Shown here one piece after another: positions 7,092 to 16,028 of a stretch of DNA of 64,000 nucleotides. Each line of letters begins with the position of its first letter. Within the stretch, counting starts at the first letter, position 1. Origin of the DNA: RGIG2094 sp045660065 (GTDB taxonomy: Bacteria > Bacillota > Clostridia > RGIG6154); NCBI GenBank assembly GCA_045660065.1, contig JAZRDC010000068.1:1-64000 (forward strand), given 5' to 3'. The notes below the pieces were generated by a model. That model did not search any database, had not been told where the DNA came from, and saw only the letters and a list, made by a program, of their open reading frames with translations. A program made the position numbers and the translations under genes.

Positions 7092-10000
7092 GTGAAAAAG
7101 ATTATTGCATATTTACTTGCAATGGTAATGTTACTTACCACAATGTCAACTTGCGTAATCTCAGTTTCTGCAGATGAAGCCGGTGTTGCGACCACCGAAG
7201 GAATAACCGAAGAAATTTTCACAGAAACATTTGAAGATTACACAAAAGACGTTAACTGGCTTGACAACATTGAAAACAACTTTGTTAAATCAGAGAAAAC
7301 AGGCGTAAAGCCAAATGACTGGCATATTCCTGCAGGTAGCACAGGTTCAACGGGTGCAAATATCATGGTTGTAGATGCGGCAACAGAAAACCTTCCAACG
7401 GACGGTAAAGACCGTGGTCAGGTTCTTAAATTCTATGCCGGCAAAACTGGAACCACAATGCTTACAGCAATTAAAACTGTAAACAATACTGGTGGAACAA
7501 TGGGTGATGTTAGTTCAAACAATGTAATTTATGACAAACTTATTTCTGCATCAAAAGGCAGAAAACTTGTTTATGAAGTAGAATACTTTGTGCCTAGTGA
7601 TTTTGCAACAGGCGAAGCTCACTTTATGACTAATGCAGGTTCATTAACACCTTCAGGAACCTCAGGTGGAGATGGTTCTTTCTACTCTGCACTTTCGGGA
7701 AGATATAATCACTATTTCAGAAAGTCTGGTAGTTCTTCAGTTACATATTATTCAAAAGCTCAGCAGAATTTTAATGACCGCGGCAAGTGGCATACAATGA
7801 AAATTGTTGTAGACTATACAAAAGCAAGTGATGCTAACTACTGGAATACATCAAGACTTTATCAGGACGGAACTCTTGTTAGTGCAAAGTATACGGTAAA
7901 GAAGACATCGGATACAAACATTATCCCAGAAACCGCTCCTTATGAACTCGGTGATGAGATTTACGATTTGTGTGCTACCTCATATCCTACCTCAACACGC
8001 CCTTACCCTAAACCCGGAAACTTCTATGGTTGGATATTCTCAGCTAAGAATAGCACAAGTTATGATGGTAAGGCAATTTACTACATTAACAACCTTAGTG
8101 CTTACTGGTTAGACGCTCTTAAAATTGGTGAAACTAAAAATACAGAAAATTACAAAAGCGGTGTAATTGAAATTCCGTTTAATTCGCAGATTCAGGAAAA
8201 GGTTGTTAAATATAACCCTGAATATGTATTAACTTCTAATACTACAAAATATAATTCAGAAACTACTACCAAAACACTAAATGAACTTATCACAATTGTT
8301 GATACTGACAACAAGTTGATTAAAGGTGCAGTTAAGAGTGTATCACTCTCAGAAGATAAAAAGACTGTTTTGGTTACACCTGATATGACAGTGCTTTCAG
8401 GAAATAAAGAATATAAAATTGCGATTGACCCGTTGTTCTGCGATGTTCACGGTCAGGCTCTTACAGAAACAACAACTTCACTTCCTGTACCTAATTATGT
8501 TAAATTTATGACAGCATCATCTGAATTTACTGCAAGAGTTGATAAAGAATCAATCTCTGCAACAGAAGGCGATGATGAAATTTCAGCAACTGTTACACTT
8601 TCAGAAGTTGCGACAAAATCAGATATTCAAAACGCATTCACAGTTACAAATATTGCAAACGGTGAAACAGTAACAGAAGGTTGGGAATATACACTTTCAG
8701 CTGACGGAACAAAAGTTGAACTTGACTTTTCTTCACTTGCAATAGGTTCATACAAACTTACAATGAACGAATTTACAGCATCAGGAAAGCCACTTACAAA
8801 TGCTTCTGATATTGTTATTTCAATCTCAATTGCAGAAAAACTTGCAACTGATCCACTCTTTAACGAAACATTTGAAGATTACACCAAAGATGTAAACTGG
8901 CTTAACAACTTATCAGGCGACTTTGTTACATCAGCAAATACAAATGTAAAAGAAAACGACTGGTATATTGCAAGCAAATACAAAGGTGCAACAGATGCAC
9001 AGGTTATGGTTGTTGATGCTGGTGATGAAGGCTTAGAAACAGACGGCGTTGAACGTGGCAATATTCTTATGCTTGACGGTGGTAAGGATGGAAACACAAT
9101 GCTTTCATTGCAGAAAACTGTAAATAATATTACAAATGCAGGCGAAGTTAAAAACAACTACATTACTTATGGTAAACTTATTGATGAAGGCTCAAAGGGA
9201 AGAAAACTTGTTTACGAAGTAGACTTTTACAGACCAACAGATTTTTATGTATCTGAATCACACTTTATGACAAATTCAGCAGGTCTTGCACCGGCTCAGT
9301 ACGGTGCAGGCGGTAGTGGTTTTTACACCTCTTTATCAGGTAAGTATACAGACTACATAATTACCATGGGTGATTCAGACAATACATACTATGCAAGAGC
9401 ACAGCGTAATACCGATAACAGAGGCGCATGGCACAATATGAAGGTTGTTATTGACTACTCAGCAGGAAGCGGTGCTACATACTGGAACACTGCAAGAATT
9501 TATTTAGATGATGTACTTGTTACTGCTAAATATTCTGTAAGAAATCCAGGTGATAAGTATGTTATAACACCTGATGCTCCTTATGAACTTGAAGATGAAG
9601 TTTATGATTTTACTGCTAAATCAATGCCTGAAGCTACCCGTCCTTACCCTGCAAAAGGTAACTTCTATGGTTGGGTATTCTCAGCTAAGAATGGCACTAC
9701 TTACAATGATGACGGAAGCGTGAAGCAATATGGGGAACACAACGGTAAGGCAGTTTACTACATTGATAACTTTAAGGCATACTGGATAGACGCTCTTGAA
9801 GTTGGTGAACTTGTTAACGGCGAAAACTATGTATCAGGCGATATTGAAATTCCATTCAATTCTGAAATTAAAGAAAAGGTTACTAAGTATGATGTAGTAG
9901 ACATTATTTCAAAGCGTTCATACCTTTCAGACAGCAAGACTACAACCAAAAACTACAAAGACCTTATTTGGGTAGTTGATGAAAAAGGCGATGTTGTTGA

Positions 10001-10514
10001 TGGTGCTCTTTCAAATATCAGACTTTCTGACAATAAGAGATCTTTAATCGTAACTCCTGATATGAATGTTCTCTGGGGTGGAAGAAAATACAGAATTGCT
10101 ATCGACCCACTCTTCAGCGACGTATTCGGTCAGGCGTTCACAGGCAATACAACATCACTGCCAAAAACTACTTATGTTGAATTTACAACTGCTAAAAACG
10201 ACAGCCTTTCAATTTCAAGCGCATCAAATGCAACTATTGAAGGCAGCAACGTTTCAACAACAATTGAACTTTCAAACGTAGCAGGTGCTTCAAAATCTGC
10301 ATTCTTGGCAGTAGCAGTTTACAACAAAAACTATGAAATGATTGGTATCGCTACAACAGATGTTACAGTTGATGCAAAAGGAATTTATTCTGCACCTGTA
10401 ACTGTTGATATCACAGGTTATACTTCTGATGATGTTGCTTTTGTAAAAGCACATCTCTGGACAAGTTTTGCTGATATGATTGCTTATCAGCCGGCAGAAA
10501 ATATCGGATTATAA
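7092..10514 (+). CDS. Large secreted protein with an internal duplication of about 430 residues
   Basis: GTG start behind AAGGAGGAATTATT; 1140 residues. Residues 1-27 form a clear signal peptide (KKII, hydrophobic core, VSA cleavage region). Two copies of one long unit follow, at about 42-470 and 589-1035; both start with ETFEDYTKDVNWL and keep matching segments such as ARPYP-GNFYGW-FSAKN and SGxIEIPFNS. An Ig-like stretch lies between them (about 480-585), and each unit ends in a stretch that looks like a bacterial Ig-like domain (VTPDMxVL...YRIAIDPLFxDVxGQA). The last 95 residues form a module also found in the genes at 10530 and 49242. I see no catalytic motif, cell wall anchor or S-layer homology repeat. 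Function unknown; carbohydrate binding or surface role is a guess. The gene at 10530 follows after 15 bases. Confidence 0.85.
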   Translation: MKKIIAYLLAMVMLLTTMSTCVISVSADEAGVATTEGITEEIFTETFEDYTKDVNWLDNIENNFVKSEKTGVKPNDWHIPAGSTGSTGANIMVVDAATENLPTDGKDRGQVLKFYAGKTGTTMLTAIKTVNNTGGTMGDVSSNNVIYDKLISASKGRKLVYEVEYFVPSDFATGEAHFMTNAGSLTPSGTSGGDGSFYSALSGRYNHYFRKSGSSSVTYYSKAQQNFNDRGKWHTMKIVVDYTKASDANYWNTSRLYQDGTLVSAKYTVKKTSDTNIIPETAPYELGDEIYDLCATSYPTSTRPYPKPGNFYGWIFSAKNSTSYDGKAIYYINNLSAYWLDALKIGETKNTENYKSGVIEIPFNSQIQEKVVKYNPEYVLTSNTTKYNSETTTKTLNELITIVDTDNKLIKGAVKSVSLSEDKKTVLVTPDMTVLSGNKEYKIAIDPLFCDVHGQALTETTTSLPVPNYVKFMTASSEFTARVDKESISATEGDDEISATVTLSEVATKSDIQNAFTVTNIANGETVTEGWEYTLSADGTKVELDFSSLAIGSYKLTMNEFTASGKPLTNASDIVISISIAEKLATDPLFNETFEDYTKDVNWLNNLSGDFVTSANTNVKENDWYIASKYKGATDAQVMVVDAGDEGLETDGVERGNILMLDGGKDGNTMLSLQKTVNNITNAGEVKNNYITYGKLIDEGSKGRKLVYEVDFYRPTDFYVSESHFMTNSAGLAPAQYGAGGSGFYTSLSGKYTDYIITMGDSDNTYYARAQRNTDNRGAWHNMKVVIDYSAGSGATYWNTARIYLDDVLVTAKYSVRNPGDKYVITPDAPYELEDEVYDFTAKSMPEATRPYPAKGNFYGWVFSAKNGTTYNDDGSVKQYGEHNGKAVYYIDNFKAYWIDALEVGELVNGENYVSGDIEIPFNSEIKEKVTKYDVVDIISKRSYLSDSKTTTKNYKDLIWVVDEKGDVVDGALSNIRLSDNKRSLIVTPDMNVLWGGRKYRIAIDPLFSDVFGQAFTGNTTSLPKTTYVEFTTAKNDSLSISSASNATIEGSNVSTTIELSNVAGASKSAFLAVAVYNKNYEMIGIATTDVTVDAKGIYSAPVTVDITGYTSDDVAFVKAHLWTSFADMIAYQPAENIGL

Positions 10515-10529
10515 TATGGGGGTGGAAAA

Positions 10530-12743
10530 ATGAGAAAAATCAAAAATATTGTAAGTATTTTACTTGCATTTGCAATGATGTTTTCGATGGTGATTTCACC
10601 GTCAGCACTTGTTGTAAATGATTACAACACAATAACTTCTGCTCACGAAAACGGCCGTGCGGTTGTTATAGGAAAAGCACCTGAATACGCAGACGAACTT
10701 GTTACCGTTATGCTCCTTCGTGGCGACGGAGAAAATGCTACTCCTGCAGATATCCTTTATATGGACACTGTTCAGGCAGACGAAAATGGTTACTACGAAT
10801 CAAAACTTGCATACAAAGGTTTTGAAATTTTAGACGGCAAAGTTACAAACTGCTCATTAAAAGCAAGAGTAGGCGCTTTGGACATTACTGACTCTATTAT
10901 TTCAGCAACAGTTTCAAAGACTGATATGATGGCAGTTGAACTTGAAACCACACTTTCAGGTAATTCTGCATCAGCTGTTGCAAACTTAAACAGCCTCTTC
11001 GGCGAAGATCTTAACGCAACAGTTATGATTGCTGCGTACGATGAGTACAACAGACTCATCGGCGTTAAAACACAGGATAAATTTGTAACAGACGAAAACG
11101 ACACAATTTCTGTTGAATACAAAGATGTTCCGACTGTTGAACGTCTTATTGCTTATGTTTGGGAATCAACAACATCACTTATCCCTTATATGGGTCAGGT
11201 TTCAATTGAACTTCCAAATGCAGTTAAAGACCTTGTAATTCACCCGGGTTCAGACGAAACAAAGAGAAGATTTACATGGTACAACACTCAGGAAACATCA
11301 GGCGCTCAGGTTCAGTATGCTTTAAAAGCAGACTACATTAAAGACGGCGGATTTACTGCTGAAAATTCAATAGTTGTTGAAGGCAGAACTGAAGTTCCTC
11401 ACATGAACACAAAAGATTTAAGCTGCAAGGCTGAAATCGAAGGTTTGGAATTGGGAACAGAATATGTTTACAGAGTAGGCAGTGCTTATTCATTTGACAA
11501 AAATGTTTACTCATTCAAAACACACGAAGTTGAAGACAAACAGGTGTTTGCAATTGTTTCTGATATTCATAACAATATGAGAAGCAATGCATCACTTGAA
11601 GATTCAGCGGCTGTAGAGGTAATTAAACGTAACAGCAACGCTTTCAACAGCCTTATGAAAATATATCCTGAAACACAGTTTATCATTTCAGCAGGCGACA
11701 ATATATCAATCGGCGGTAACGGATACGAAGTAGACGATACAAACAAAGAAAGTTATCGTGTAATTCAGGAACTTGAAATGGATCAGCTTTTTGCACCAAG
11801 TATCTTCAGAAACGTTCCATTTATTTCAGCTACAGGTAACCACGAAACAATGAAAATCGGTGAACCACATGGCGGTGTTACAAAATACCACTACAACGTG
11901 CCTAACGAAATGTATAATGAAAAGGGTGTAATTGGTTCATATCTCAACACAAATCAGATTGGTAACTGGTGGTTCAGAAACGGCGATGTTCTTGTAATTA
12001 GTATTATGTTGCACAAAACCATAAAAACCGGTAATTATGTCAATGTTACAGCTGCAGCAAATAAAGAATATATCGAAGCAGCTTTGGAAGCAAATCCTGA
12101 TGCAAAGTGGAAGATTGTAATCAATCACGTTCCTGCATACGGTTCTGTTGTTCACACAGGTGAAGAACACGACCAGAGAGACTTATTTGCAGAGCTTGGT
12201 CTTGACGAACTTGGTATTGACGCAGTTATTTCAGGTCATCAGCATGCATACTCACGTTCAAAACAGCTTCTTACAAATAAGTACGAAGATACTGAAACAT
12301 TTACATTTACAAGCAAAAACAACAAACAGTTTACAATGATGAAACCTAAAGTTGTAGAAGGTGCAATCATTGACGGTGTTGATGCAAAGGGAAATCAGTT
12401 AGATACTGCAATTGATCCAAAAGGTACAGTTCATATTGATGTTCCATCATTCGGTGCCAGCTCACACGACACCATGGTTGCTGATTTTAAAGACTTTATT
12501 GAAGCACATGGTATATCAGTTAAAGATAAAGCGAAATGGCCTGATCAGACAATTATCCCTGCTGATGAAATGGAAGACGCACTCCCTGTTGCACCGCCAT
12601 CAATACTTTTCGTAACAGTTGAAAAGAACACAGATGGTACAGAACAGATTAAATTTGAGTATGTTAAGACTTATGCAAACAAGGCAACAGAATCAGATAA
12701 ATTCGACGTGTTAGATACATACATCATCAAAAAAACAAAATAA
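10530..12743 (+). CDS. Secreted calcineurin-like metallophosphoesterase (purple acid phosphatase-like)
   Basis: A 737-residue exported protein with a signal peptide (residues 1-27), the 95-residue module shared with the neighbouring secreted proteins (about 128-228), a fibronectin-like segment (about 235-335) and a catalytic domain. The metal-binding set is complete and in order: SDIHNN, AGDN, GNHE, INHVP and SGHQHAY. These are the five blocks of calcineurin-like phosphoesterases, and the preceding fibronectin-like part resembles purple acid phosphatases. It should hydrolyse phosphate esters outside the membrane. It is 15 bases behind the large secreted protein and shares its transcript. A hairpin terminator follows directly. 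Confidence 0.9.
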   Translation: MRKIKNIVSILLAFAMMFSMVISPSALVVNDYNTITSAHENGRAVVIGKAPEYADELVTVMLLRGDGENATPADILYMDTVQADENGYYESKLAYKGFEILDGKVTNCSLKARVGALDITDSIISATVSKTDMMAVELETTLSGNSASAVANLNSLFGEDLNATVMIAAYDEYNRLIGVKTQDKFVTDENDTISVEYKDVPTVERLIAYVWESTTSLIPYMGQVSIELPNAVKDLVIHPGSDETKRRFTWYNTQETSGAQVQYALKADYIKDGGFTAENSIVVEGRTEVPHMNTKDLSCKAEIEGLELGTEYVYRVGSAYSFDKNVYSFKTHEVEDKQVFAIVSDIHNNMRSNASLEDSAAVEVIKRNSNAFNSLMKIYPETQFIISAGDNISIGGNGYEVDDTNKESYRVIQELEMDQLFAPSIFRNVPFISATGNHETMKIGEPHGGVTKYHYNVPNEMYNEKGVIGSYLNTNQIGNWWFRNGDVLVISIMLHKTIKTGNYVNVTAAANKEYIEAALEANPDAKWKIVINHVPAYGSVVHTGEEHDQRDLFAELGLDELGIDAVISGHQHAYSRSKQLLTNKYEDTETFTFTSKNNKQFTMMKPKVVEGAIIDGVDAKGNQLDTAIDPKGTVHIDVPSFGASSHDTMVADFKDFIEAHGISVKDKAKWPDQTIIPADEMEDALPVAPPSILFVTVEKNTDGTEQIKFEYVKTYANKATESDKFDVLDTYIIKKTK

Positions 12744-12747
12744 TATT

Positions 12748-12783
12748 AAATCCTCATCGTTTTTTAAATGATGGGGATTTTTA
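12748..12783 (+). terminator. Terminator after metallophosphoesterase
   Basis: AAATCCTCATC (12748-12758) pairs with GATGGGGATTT (12770-12780, one mismatch) and is followed by T5 overall. Confidence 0.8.
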
Positions 12784-12867
12784 TATAATTCAGTTTGAGT
12801 GACTTTGAAAATTAATTATGATATACTTAGCGCGATGGGTAGGGGATAATTCTGAAATGCAGAAAAA

Positions 12868-12900
12868 ACAAACAACGCTTTTTAAGGCGTTGTTTGTTTT
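12868..12900. terminator. Bidirectional terminator before the AraC gene end
   Basis: ACAAACAACGC (12868-12878) pairs with GCGTTGTTTGT (12887-12897); T-rich on both sides, so it can end the leftward AraC transcript and back up the previous terminator. The 85 bases before it (12784-12867) show no gene. Confidence 0.75.
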
Positions 12901-12950
12901 ATTTACAGAAGATTAACTTTTTTGTAATTCGCCTTGACATATGGATGCTG

Positions 12951-13790
12951 TCAGTTTTCTTTTATATGTTTTCCCGGAGTGGTATTTTCAAGTTCTTTAA
13001 AGGTGCGGCAAAATGACTGCACCGAAGAAAATCCGCATTTTGCTGCAACAGATGCAACGGAATTATCTATATACAAGAGTTCTTTTGCACGTGATATGCG
13101 AAGCAAACGGATATATTCTGAAAGCGTCGTATGTGCTTGAGATTTAAAAAGTTTTGAAAGATAGTCGGTGCTTAAGCCTAAATAGTTAGCGGTGCTTTTT
13201 GCGCAAAGTGATGAATCACTGAAGTGTGCTTCGATATATTGCATAGCGCGGAAAACATAGTCGGTTTTGTGATGCAGGGTGCTTTCTTCGGCGATTTCAT
13301 TTTCATCTAAAAACAAGGCAATAAGTTCAAGCATTTTTTGTTTTAAAAGCAGGTGGTGAGAGTCATCGCCTGCCTTTTTTGTTTCATTTATACATTTGCA
13401 GATTTCTGTGATGCGGGCAAGATGCTTTGTCGCAATTTTATAGCAACACTTGTCTGCAAAATACATTTCATTGGAAGAAAGCGGTCTGTTTTTATCTTTG
13501 TGGGATACAGGGGTTTCTGTTTCAAACAAATCAAAATAGATGTAGATAAGTTCTAATGGTTCGTCTGAATGGTTTTCAATTATCTGATGCATATATGGAG
13601 GTATGATTTCCATTGTTCCGGGGGTAAGAGTTCGCCTGCATCCGTTTACTTCGTGTATGCCGGAACCGTTAAGTACATGAATAAATATATTGCAACTTTC
13701 AGAGGAAACTGCGTAGGGAAGATGTCGGATGTGGCGTATAGTTTTACCACTATGCAAAACAACGGGGGAGATTTGCGTGATTTTTTTTAT
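12951..13790 (-). CDS. AraC-family transcriptional regulator
   Basis: The protein has an N-terminal cupin-like ligand domain (motif PPYMHQIIENHSDEPLE) and a C-terminal double helix-turn-helix of the AraC type (YLGLSTDYLSKLFK and VAAKCGFSSVQSFCRTFKE). The start is uncertain: the frame is open back to 13904, but a promoter-like TTTACA/TACTAT pair (13850-13822) would start the transcript near 13815, and AAGGA lies at 13804-13800, so translation probably begins near 13790-13799 on a non-standard codon; about 280 residues, usual for the family. It is divergent from the GH127 gene and is its likely activator in response to a plant sugar (inference). Confidence 0.88.
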   Translation of the reverse strand: MKKITQISPVVLHSGKTIRHIRHLPYAVSSESCNIFIHVLNGSGIHEVNGCRRTLTPGTMEIIPPYMHQIIENHSDEPLELIYIYFDLFETETPVSHKDKNRPLSSNEMYFADKCCYKIATKHLARITEICKCINETKKAGDDSHHLLLKQKMLELIALFLDENEIAEESTLHHKTDYVFRAMQYIEAHFSDSSLCAKSTANYLGLSTDYLSKLFKSQAHTTLSEYIRLLRISRAKELLYIDNSVASVAAKCGFSSVQSFCRTFKELENTTPGKHIKEN

Positions 13791-13821
13791 GTTTATCAGT
13801 CCTTTTTTGTAATATATAATA

Positions 13822-13933
13822 ATAGTAATATAATTTTTGACGTTTGTAAAGCGCTTTTTTAAGAAAAATATCGTGTTTTGATAATAAAATACGATATTTG
13901 GCAATTGACAATTATCAAATTACGAATTAAACT
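13822..13933. promoter_or_regulatory. Divergent control region between araC-type regulator and GH127 gene
   Basis: It holds the perfect palindrome AAAGCGCTTT (13848-13857), which has the core of a CcpA/LacI-family operator and touches the -35 of the regulator gene. It also has a second dyad AAATATCGT/ACGATATTT (13866-13899) directly upstream of a GH127 promoter TTGACA-17-TAAACT (13905-13933). A dyad abutting a -35 box is where an AraC activator would act. Assignments are inferred. Confidence 0.55.
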
Positions 13934-13965
13934 GAAATAAAGTATGTTAATAGGGAGAGATAACC

Positions 13966-15894
13966 GTGAAAGAATATAAAGTAAAAGACTTATTCGCTGA
14001 AGCACGAATGGAAGATGTATGCATAAATGGTAAAATCGGTGCTTTGATGGACACATTCTTCAGGGAAAGAGTGTTGTCTGATTTTGCTAAAAATGTTATA
14101 TATAAAGAAACTGAAGATGCTTTCCGCAATCAGATTGATGATGAAGCAGGAATTTATGGCATCTGGCAGGGCGAATACTGGGGTAAATGGGTTATAAGTG
14201 CGGCAAGAGTTGCAAGGTATTACGGGAACGAAGAACTCAAAGCCTTTTTGAAAAAGGCGGCATATAATCTTATGGAGTTCCAACGCGAAGACGGATATCT
14301 TGGTACATATAAAGACTCTGCTTTTGTGTATCCTGCTGACCCTGAAGTTACCAAAGCCACTTTAGGTTGGGAGTGCAACTGGAACTGGAACATCTGGTGC
14401 AGAAAATACACTCTTTGGGGAATGGTTGAACTTTATCAGCTTCTTGGCGACAAAAAAATCCTTGAATGTGCTGTCCGCCATGCAAGTCAGTTGGTTGATG
14501 AAGTTAAAGAGAAAAATATTATAGTTGCAAAAACAGGAACTTTTTCAGGTGTTGCAAGTTGTTCTATTATGAAACCGATTCTTATTTTGTATCGCATTAC
14601 AGAAGATAAAAAATATCTTGATTTCTGCCTTGAAATTGCAGATTATTGGGAAAAAGAAAAACCGGGACTTATTGTTAACTCTTTAGCGGACAAAGACACC
14701 TGGGATTGGTATGATGATTTTAAATCATGGTCAAAGACCTATGAATCTCTTTCTTGTTTTGACGGATTGTTGGAACTTTATCGTGTAACAGGTGAGAAAA
14801 AATATCTTGATGCTACCGAAAAATTTTATGAAATCTTAGAAAGATGCGAAAAAAATCTTTTGTTCAGCGTTGGATATAACGATAACTACAGTAATGCTAT
14901 AGCAGAAATTAATGCTCTTACAGAACCTTGCGATGCAATTCATTATATCCGTGTTTGTCACGAGTTATTTAAACTCACAGGCAAGGTGAAATATCTTGAC
15001 AGCTTAGAACTTTGCTATTTTAATCCTATGCTTGCAAGTCCCTGTAAAGACGGCAAGTGGGGAGCAAGAGTTGTCAGAGGCGCAAGTATGCAGGGGTATG
15101 CACACTATCAGGCGAAAATGGAGCATAGCCATTGTTGCGTAAATAATATTCCAAGAGGTCTTTTGAACATAACAGAATGCTCTGTTATGACAAAGGGAAG
15201 TCAGTTGTTTGTGAATATGTACCATAACTATGATGCGTCTGTTGAAATTGACGGAAAGGCAGTAAAAGTAACTGTTAAAGGCGATTATGTTGCAGACAGC
15301 AGTGCGAAAATATATATCGATTCTTTGGTTGATGTTGTTTTGCGTATTCCTTTCTGGACAAAAACAGGAAAAGTTGTTGTAAACGGAAAAGAATTTATTG
15401 CAGAAGCAGGATTCTTTGCAATCAAAGCCACAGACATTCCTGAAATCGGCAAAAATACTATTGAAATTGAAATCGAATTTGACAACAGTGTTCAGATTTA
15501 TCAGTTCAAAAAGCCTGTACCTCAGCATAAAGAGGGGGAATGGTGGTATCACAGCTGGTGCTGTTACAGAAACGGCGAGGAATGGAATTTTGACAAACAC
15601 TTCGGCAGAAGCTTTTTAAACAGTCCTCGATGCACCTTAAGAAAAGGTGTTGTGCTTTTAAGCAGAAGTAAACTTATCGGCAACACCTCAGAAGAAATGT
15701 TTGACGGCATAAATCTTATCGATGACCAGTATACATGCACACTTCAAAAGTGCGAAACAGATGCAGATGTTCAGGGGATGTGGCTTGCAACCTTTACAAA
15801 AGGTGATAAGAGCTTTACAACAAAAGTTTGCGATTTCCCATTTGCGGCAAACTTCGAACAGGCAGATCACGAATATTTCTCAATGTATTTTTAA
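13966..15894 (+). CDS. GH127-family beta-L-arabinofuranosidase-like glycoside hydrolase (DUF1680)
   Basis: GTG start behind GGGAGAGA; 642 residues, close to the family's usual length, no signal peptide, so it acts on imported oligosaccharides in the cytoplasm. The N-terminal two thirds are an (alpha/alpha) barrel (IYGIWQGEYWGKWV, FQREDGYLGTY, WECNWNWNIW), and near residue 395 is HSHCCVNNIPRG, corresponding to the twin-Cys site of GH127 enzymes that use a zinc-bound Cys as nucleophile. A beta-sandwich follows. Related families (GH146, GH142) share the fold, so linkage specificity is not certain. It is divergent from the AraC regulator and followed by a terminator. Confidence 0.85.
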   Translation: MKEYKVKDLFAEARMEDVCINGKIGALMDTFFRERVLSDFAKNVIYKETEDAFRNQIDDEAGIYGIWQGEYWGKWVISAARVARYYGNEELKAFLKKAAYNLMEFQREDGYLGTYKDSAFVYPADPEVTKATLGWECNWNWNIWCRKYTLWGMVELYQLLGDKKILECAVRHASQLVDEVKEKNIIVAKTGTFSGVASCSIMKPILILYRITEDKKYLDFCLEIADYWEKEKPGLIVNSLADKDTWDWYDDFKSWSKTYESLSCFDGLLELYRVTGEKKYLDATEKFYEILERCEKNLLFSVGYNDNYSNAIAEINALTEPCDAIHYIRVCHELFKLTGKVKYLDSLELCYFNPMLASPCKDGKWGARVVRGASMQGYAHYQAKMEHSHCCVNNIPRGLLNITECSVMTKGSQLFVNMYHNYDASVEIDGKAVKVTVKGDYVADSSAKIYIDSLVDVVLRIPFWTKTGKVVVNGKEFIAEAGFFAIKATDIPEIGKNTIEIEIEFDNSVQIYQFKKPVPQHKEGEWWYHSWCCYRNGEEWNFDKHFGRSFLNSPRCTLRKGVVLLSRSKLIGNTSEEMFDGINLIDDQYTCTLQKCETDADVQGMWLATFTKGDKSFTTKVCDFPFAANFEQADHEYFSMYF

Positions 15895-15903
15895 TAAAAA
15901 AGG

Positions 15904-15932
15904 AGAAAACTCAACGGAGTTTTCTTCTTTTT
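15904..15932 (+). terminator. Terminator after GH127 gene
   Basis: GAAAACTC (15905-15912) pairs with GAGTTTTC (15917-15924), loop AACG, followed by a T-rich run. Confidence 0.8.
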
Positions 15933-15935
15933 TTA

Positions 15936-15964
15936 TTGAAATTGAAGAAAAAATGTGGTATAAT
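15936..15964 (+). promoter_or_regulatory. Promoter of esterase gene
   Basis: TTGAAA (15936-15941), 17 bases, TATAAT (15959-15964). The -10 sits in the phrase TGTGGTATAAT that recurs at several promoters here. Confidence 0.75.
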
Positions 15965-16028
15965 TGGCAAATAGACGATTTGGTGGATTTACACTTTTTC
16001 ATATGGATATGAGGAGATGAAACGAAAA

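Noticed and set aside
12784..12867. Possible small RNA between the phosphoesterase and AraC terminators
   Set aside because: No promoter, stable fold or conserved feature is visible, so there is nothing to support it.
13791..13904. N-terminal extension of the AraC regulator to the TTG at 13904
   Set aside because: The extra residues are a low-complexity AT-rich translation, cover the regulatory dyads, and lie upstream of the likely transcription start.
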